Assembly (NCBI GenBank): GCA_044226685.1
Contig: JBGAGP010000006.1
Span: 1 to 64,000 of the forward strand
Direction: 5' to 3'
Source: Dongia_A sp044226685
GTDB lineage: Bacteria > Pseudomonadota > Alphaproteobacteria > Dongiales > Dongiaceae
DNA length: 64,000 nt
Below, one piece after another: positions 61,095 to 64,000 of the stretch. The position numbers and the translations under genes were made by a program. The notes under the pieces were generated by a model. It was given only the letters and a program-made list of their open reading frames with translations. It searched no databases and was not told the origin of the DNA. How positions within the stretch are numbered: position 1 is the stretch's first letter; the number at the start of each line of letters is the position of its first letter.

Positions 61095-61192
61095 GGGATC
61101 ATCCGGCGGGTGTGGAACCAGATGCCATCATGGCAAGCCGCGCACGGCATCGCCAGCCGAATCCCGTGTACGGAACGGTGCCGAGATGACGG

Positions 61193-62662
61193 TCAGTTGT
61201 CGGCGAGGTGGCCGAGCGCCGCGGCGGCATCGATGCGCCCGGCGCCGAATTCCGGATCCCGCTTGGGCGCACCGAGATCGGCGGCGCTCGTTTCGAGGAT
61301 CTTGCGCACCTGCGTCGGACCGAGCCCGGGCTGGCGGTCGACGATCAGCGCGACCAGTCCACTCACGTAGGCGGCGGCCATCGAGGTGCCGGAAAGGTAG
61401 CCATAGCCATTGCCGGGCGCGGCACAGAGGATGTCGACGCCGGGCGCCGCGATGGTCACATAGGCGCCGCGGTTGGCGTGCTTGTAGAGCCGGTCCTTGA
61501 GGTCGGTCGCGGTCACCGCGATGACGCCCGGCTGGGCCGCCGGATAGGCCGGCGGCGCACCGGCGCCGGCATTTCCGGCGGCGGCGACGACCGCGATGCG
61601 CGCCATCAGCGCCTGCTCGACCGCCTGGGTCACCAGGCGGTCCTGCGGACCGGTGAGGCTGAGGTTGACGATCTGGACCTTCGCGTCGACGGCGTAGCTG
61701 ATGCCCTTCGCCACGTAGTAGGAGCTGGACTGCGCCGCCGTGCTGTCGGCCGCGGACTGATGGAAGGCGCGGATCGCCAGCAGTTCCGCATCCGGGGCCA
61801 CGCCGGCAAGGGCGTGGCGGCCCAGCAGGATGCCGGCGATCGCCGTGCCGTGGCCCTCGGCGGGCACGTTCTTGGTGTTGCGGATCACGTCGCGGACGGT
61901 GACGCGGGCGCCGGCCAGCGCCTCATGCGCCACGTCGACGCCGCTGTCGACCATCGCGATGCGAGCGGTCTTGCCGAGGCTGAGGGTGCGGACAGCGCCA
62001 AGGTTGATCCGATCGAGCGGATATTGCGTGGCCCCGCCGGCGCCTTGTCCGGTCGTCGCCTGGGTTGATTGCGTGGCTGAAAACAGCAAGTCGCGCTGGA
62101 CCCAGAGCGGCCGGGGATCGGCCGCCATCTCCTGCAGCACGGTGGCGAATGGCCTTGTGCCGGAAACCTGCAGCAGGAAGACGTGGAGATTGATCCGGGA
62201 GAGGCGAAAATGATCGACGACGGCGCTGTCGTGGTCGGCGGCGAAGGCGGCGCCGATCGCCTCGGGCTCGGTGCCGGGAAAGACGACGACGGCCTGGCCG
62301 GGCAGGACTTCCGCGCCACCCGGCAGATCGACATTGGGCAGGTTGGGCAGCGCCAGTCCATTTGCCGGCGGGTTCTTGACGCCGCCATTGTTGCCGCCGC
62401 CACCACCTCCACCTCCACCGCCGCCGCCTCCACCACCACCAGCGCAGCAGCCGCTATCCGGCGCGCCGGGCGGCGGGGGCGGGGGACTGCCGCCGCCGCC
62501 ACCCCCGCCGCCGCCACTGCCCGCGGGGGGCGGTGTGATCAGCGGCAGACTCGGCGTGGGCGTGGAGGCCGTGCCGGCGGCGAACGCGGTGGCGAACGGC
62601 GCCGCCACGATGGCGAGGCCGAGGACCAGGCAAGCTGTCCATGGAAGCGTGCGCCAAGACAA
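61193..62662 (-). CDS. S8 (subtilisin) family serine peptidase with propeptide and Gly-rich linker
   Basis: A 489-residue exported subtilase. The TTG at 62662 has AAGGAG 6 nt upstream and gives a signal peptide (LPWTACLVLGLAIV to TAFA). A Pro/Gly-rich segment with a long poly-Gly run follows (about 45-95), then a propeptide-like domain (GQAVVVFPGTEPEA, LHVFLLQVSG), and the catalytic domain with Asp239 (MVDSGVD), His271 (EGHGTAIAGI) and Ser427 (SGTSMAAA). The next two genes upstream encode an anti-sigma factor and an ECF sigma factor on the same strand. Confidence 0.93.
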   Translation of the reverse strand: MSWRTLPWTACLVLGLAIVAAPFATAFAAGTASTPTPSLPLITPPPAGSGGGGGGGGGSPPPPPPGAPDSGCCAGGGGGGGGGGGGGGGGNNGGVKNPPANGLALPNLPNVDLPGGAEVLPGQAVVVFPGTEPEAIGAAFAADHDSAVVDHFRLSRINLHVFLLQVSGTRPFATVLQEMAADPRPLWVQRDLLFSATQSTQATTGQGAGGATQYPLDRINLGAVRTLSLGKTARIAMVDSGVDVAHEALAGARVTVRDVIRNTKNVPAEGHGTAIAGILLGRHALAGVAPDAELLAIRAFHQSAADSTAAQSSSYYVAKGISYAVDAKVQIVNLSLTGPQDRLVTQAVEQALMARIAVVAAAGNAGAGAPPAYPAAQPGVIAVTATDLKDRLYKHANRGAYVTIAAPGVDILCAAPGNGYGYLSGTSMAAAYVSGLVALIVDRQPGLGPTQVRKILETSAADLGAPKRDPEFGAGRIDAAAALGHLADN

Positions 62663-62713
62663 GGCGATCTCCTTCCGCCGCAGTTTCCGCCCCAATATGG
62701 GCCAGGACGCGTG

Positions 62714-63382
62714 CTATGACCCGCGCAGGACCGATTGCACGAGGTCCTTCCGCGCCACCAGCTTCTCCATGGCCGCGGCGACATCCGCCGGATCGGCCGA
62801 TGGCAGGCGCAGCACATAGGCATTGCCCGGTTTCGGCCCGTCCACGATCACCGCATCCAGCGACGTCAGCAGGGCCGACATATCGGCGTTCGGGGCGTCC
62901 GGCAGGAAGGTCACTACCAAGGTCGCGCCCGGTTCAGAGGCCGCGATGTTGGCGGCCGTGCCGAAGGTGGCGGAATCGCCGGGCTCGTAAAGTCGCGCAC
63001 CCATGAAGGCGATGGCGACACAGGCGGCGGCGAAGGCGACCTGCCAGACGACGCGCCGGCCGAACACCGTGGCAAGCCAATCCGTGCCGGAAACGGCGGG
63101 CTCGATCTTCGGCACCCGCGCCTGGCGGGTCGTTTCCACCTGCTGCAGCAGGCGCTGCAGGTTTTCCGGCGGTGGCGGCTCCACCGCCTCGCTGCCGCGG
63201 GCGACCGCCTCGCGCTCGCGCTGCACCGCCGCCAGCTTCTCGGCCAGGTCGGGCATGGTCTGCAGCGCCGCCTCGATGCCGCGCGCCTCCTCGCGCGTCA
63301 CCCGGCCGGTCACGTACCAGGGCAGCAGTTCCTCGACCTCCTGCGGCTCGAGCGGGCCGTGCGGATGCTTGACGTTTCTCAT
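62714..63382 (-). CDS. Anti-sigma factor, membrane-spanning
   Basis: A 222-residue protein: a cytoplasmic sigma-binding domain (about 1-60, LEPQEVEELLPWYVTGRVTR) of the zf-HC2 fold without zinc Cys residues, a linker, one transmembrane helix (about 115-130: VWQVAFAAACVAIAFMGARL) and a periplasmic C-terminal domain (145-222). That last domain, with LVVTFLPDAP, AVIVDGPKPGNAYVLRLPS and VAAAMEKL, looks like a small protease-propeptide fold. Start overlaps the sigma gene stop by ATGA. Confidence 0.85.
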   Translation of the reverse strand: MRNVKHPHGPLEPQEVEELLPWYVTGRVTREEARGIEAALQTMPDLAEKLAAVQREREAVARGSEAVEPPPPENLQRLLQQVETTRQARVPKIEPAVSGTDWLATVFGRRVVWQVAFAAACVAIAFMGARLYEPGDSATFGTAANIAASEPGATLVVTFLPDAPNADMSALLTSLDAVIVDGPKPGNAYVLRLPSADPADVAAAMEKLVARKDLVQSVLRGS

Positions 63383-63975
63383 GCCGCCGCTCCCGCGATA
63401 CCTTCCGCTTCCAGCAGGGCGCGCAGACGCTGCCGGGCATAGAACATCCGGGTCTTCACCGTGTTCTCCGGGCAGTCGAGGATTTCGGCGATCTGGCTCA
63501 CGTTGAATTCCTGGAAATACGCCAGTTGCAACACCACGCGGTGATCGACGCTGAGCTTTTCCAGCAGCCGGGCGATGGCCTGGGCGACGTCGGCCGCCGC
63601 CAGCTTGCTGTCGGCCAAGGGCGCGTCATCGGCGATTTCGGCGCTGGACTCCTCGTCCAGTTCGACCTCGCGCCGCCGCCGCAGCCAGGAGATGGCCTTG
63701 TGGTGCGCGATGGCATAGATCCAGGTGGCGACCGAGGACTTGCCCTCGAAGCGCCCGGCCTGACGCCAGACGTCCAGCATCGTTTCGTTCAACACGTCAG
63801 CCGCCGCCTCCCGGTCGCGCAGCGTCTTGACCAGAAAGGCGAAGAGCGGACGCTCCAGCCGCTGGTACAAGGCAGTGACCGCCTGGTGGTCGCCCTTGGC
63901 AATCCGCGCCAGCAGTTGCCCGTCGCTCACATTGGCGTCCGTTCCCCGGGTACTCAGCATGTCCATCCCGCTCAT
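63379..63975 (-). CDS. ECF sigma factor (RpoE-like)
   Basis: A 198-residue extracytoplasmic-function sigma factor. Region 2 (AVTALYQRLERPLFAFLVKT, AADVLNETMLDVWRQAGRFE, SSVATWIYAIAHHKAISWLR) and region 4 (LSVDHRVVLQLAYFQEFNVS, EILDCPENTVKTRMFYARQR) are complete. Together with the membrane anti-sigma factor and the exported S8 protease it forms a cell-envelope stress module. The start may be the ATG at 63975 or one of the next in-frame ATGs (63966, 63960). Confidence 0.93.
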   Translation of the reverse strand: MSGMDMLSTRGTDANVSDGQLLARIAKGDHQAVTALYQRLERPLFAFLVKTLRDREAAADVLNETMLDVWRQAGRFEGKSSVATWIYAIAHHKAISWLRRRREVELDEESSAEIADDAPLADSKLAAADVAQAIARLLEKLSVDHRVVLQLAYFQEFNVSQIAEILDCPENTVKTRMFYARQRLRALLEAEGIAGAAA

Positions 63976-64000
63976 CCGTCGCAGGCCGGGCGCAGGCGGT

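Overview
The window is high-GC, densely packed bacterial chromosome. Gene content points to an alphaproteobacterium, most likely in or near the Rhodospirillales (inference). It carries an NDUFA12-type complex I accessory subunit, an aroQ-accB-accC block near aat/DUF2155/mlaD, yajC-secD-secF followed by an NDUFAF3-like (Mth938) protein, a squalene/phytoene-synthase-fold NDUFAF6-like protein, IalB-, PAS_5- and TIGR03032-family proteins, and a cobalamin-dependent ribonucleotide reductase. I see no rRNA, tRNA, CRISPR array, insertion sequence or prophage.

Layout. 1-4.6 kb: a sugar-type ABC importer (ATPase, permease, start of one binding protein) divergent from an epimerase and a second binding protein; the shared control region holds TTGTCnGACAA operators and an 18-bp-period repeat array. 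4.8-11.1 kb: a DUF1127 peptide, MsrQ-like haem protein, minimal ParB-fold protein, PAS histidine kinase, SDR, aspartyl/asparaginyl hydroxylase, nucleotidyltransferase and cyclophilin. 11.1-16.2 kb: palindromic repeats, nrdJ with NrdR-box-like sites, and an EamA transporter. 16.5-18.9 kb: NDUFA12, mlaD, two small conserved genes and aat. 19-24.5 kb: a plus-strand group (DinB, small secreted protein, IalB, TIGR03032) running head-on into the aroQ-accB-accC operon; accC and the TIGR03032 gene both lose their 3' ends at one point near 21,666. 24.7-36.7 kb: DsbA-like thiol oxidoreductase, M48 protease, a gamma-glutamyltranspeptidase homologue without its nucleophile, aminotransferase, PrsW protease, two tandem PAS_5 proteins, secreted cyclophilin, icd, LOG-family protein, LysM protein. 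36.9-39.1 kb: phospholipid genes (psd, pssA, second CDP-alcohol phosphatidyltransferase). 39.1-48.6 kb: RND efflux pair, Crp/Fnr regulator, MFS and EamA transporters, LysR regulator divergent from a TauE/SafE exporter. 48.7-58.5 kb: MltB-type transglycosylase, yajC-secD-secF, NDUFAF3-like gene, DNA methyltransferase, TPR/O-GlcNAc-transferase-like protein, PuuD-like membrane protein, NDUFAF6-like gene. 58.5-64 kb: BKACE enzyme, dienelactone-hydrolase-like protein, cysteine hydrolase, and an S8 protease / anti-sigma / ECF sigma cell-envelope module.

Most genes are housekeeping or envelope genes with ordinary high-GC codon use; very long open frames opposite nrdJ, the RND pump and others are shadows. 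The most noteworthy signals are the accC/TIGR03032 double truncation, the symmetric operator and repeat architecture of the sugar locus, the possible propeptide-like C-terminal domain of the anti-sigma factor next to the S8 protease, the clustering of complex I assembly homologues, and two enzyme-family proteins that have lost their nucleophile.
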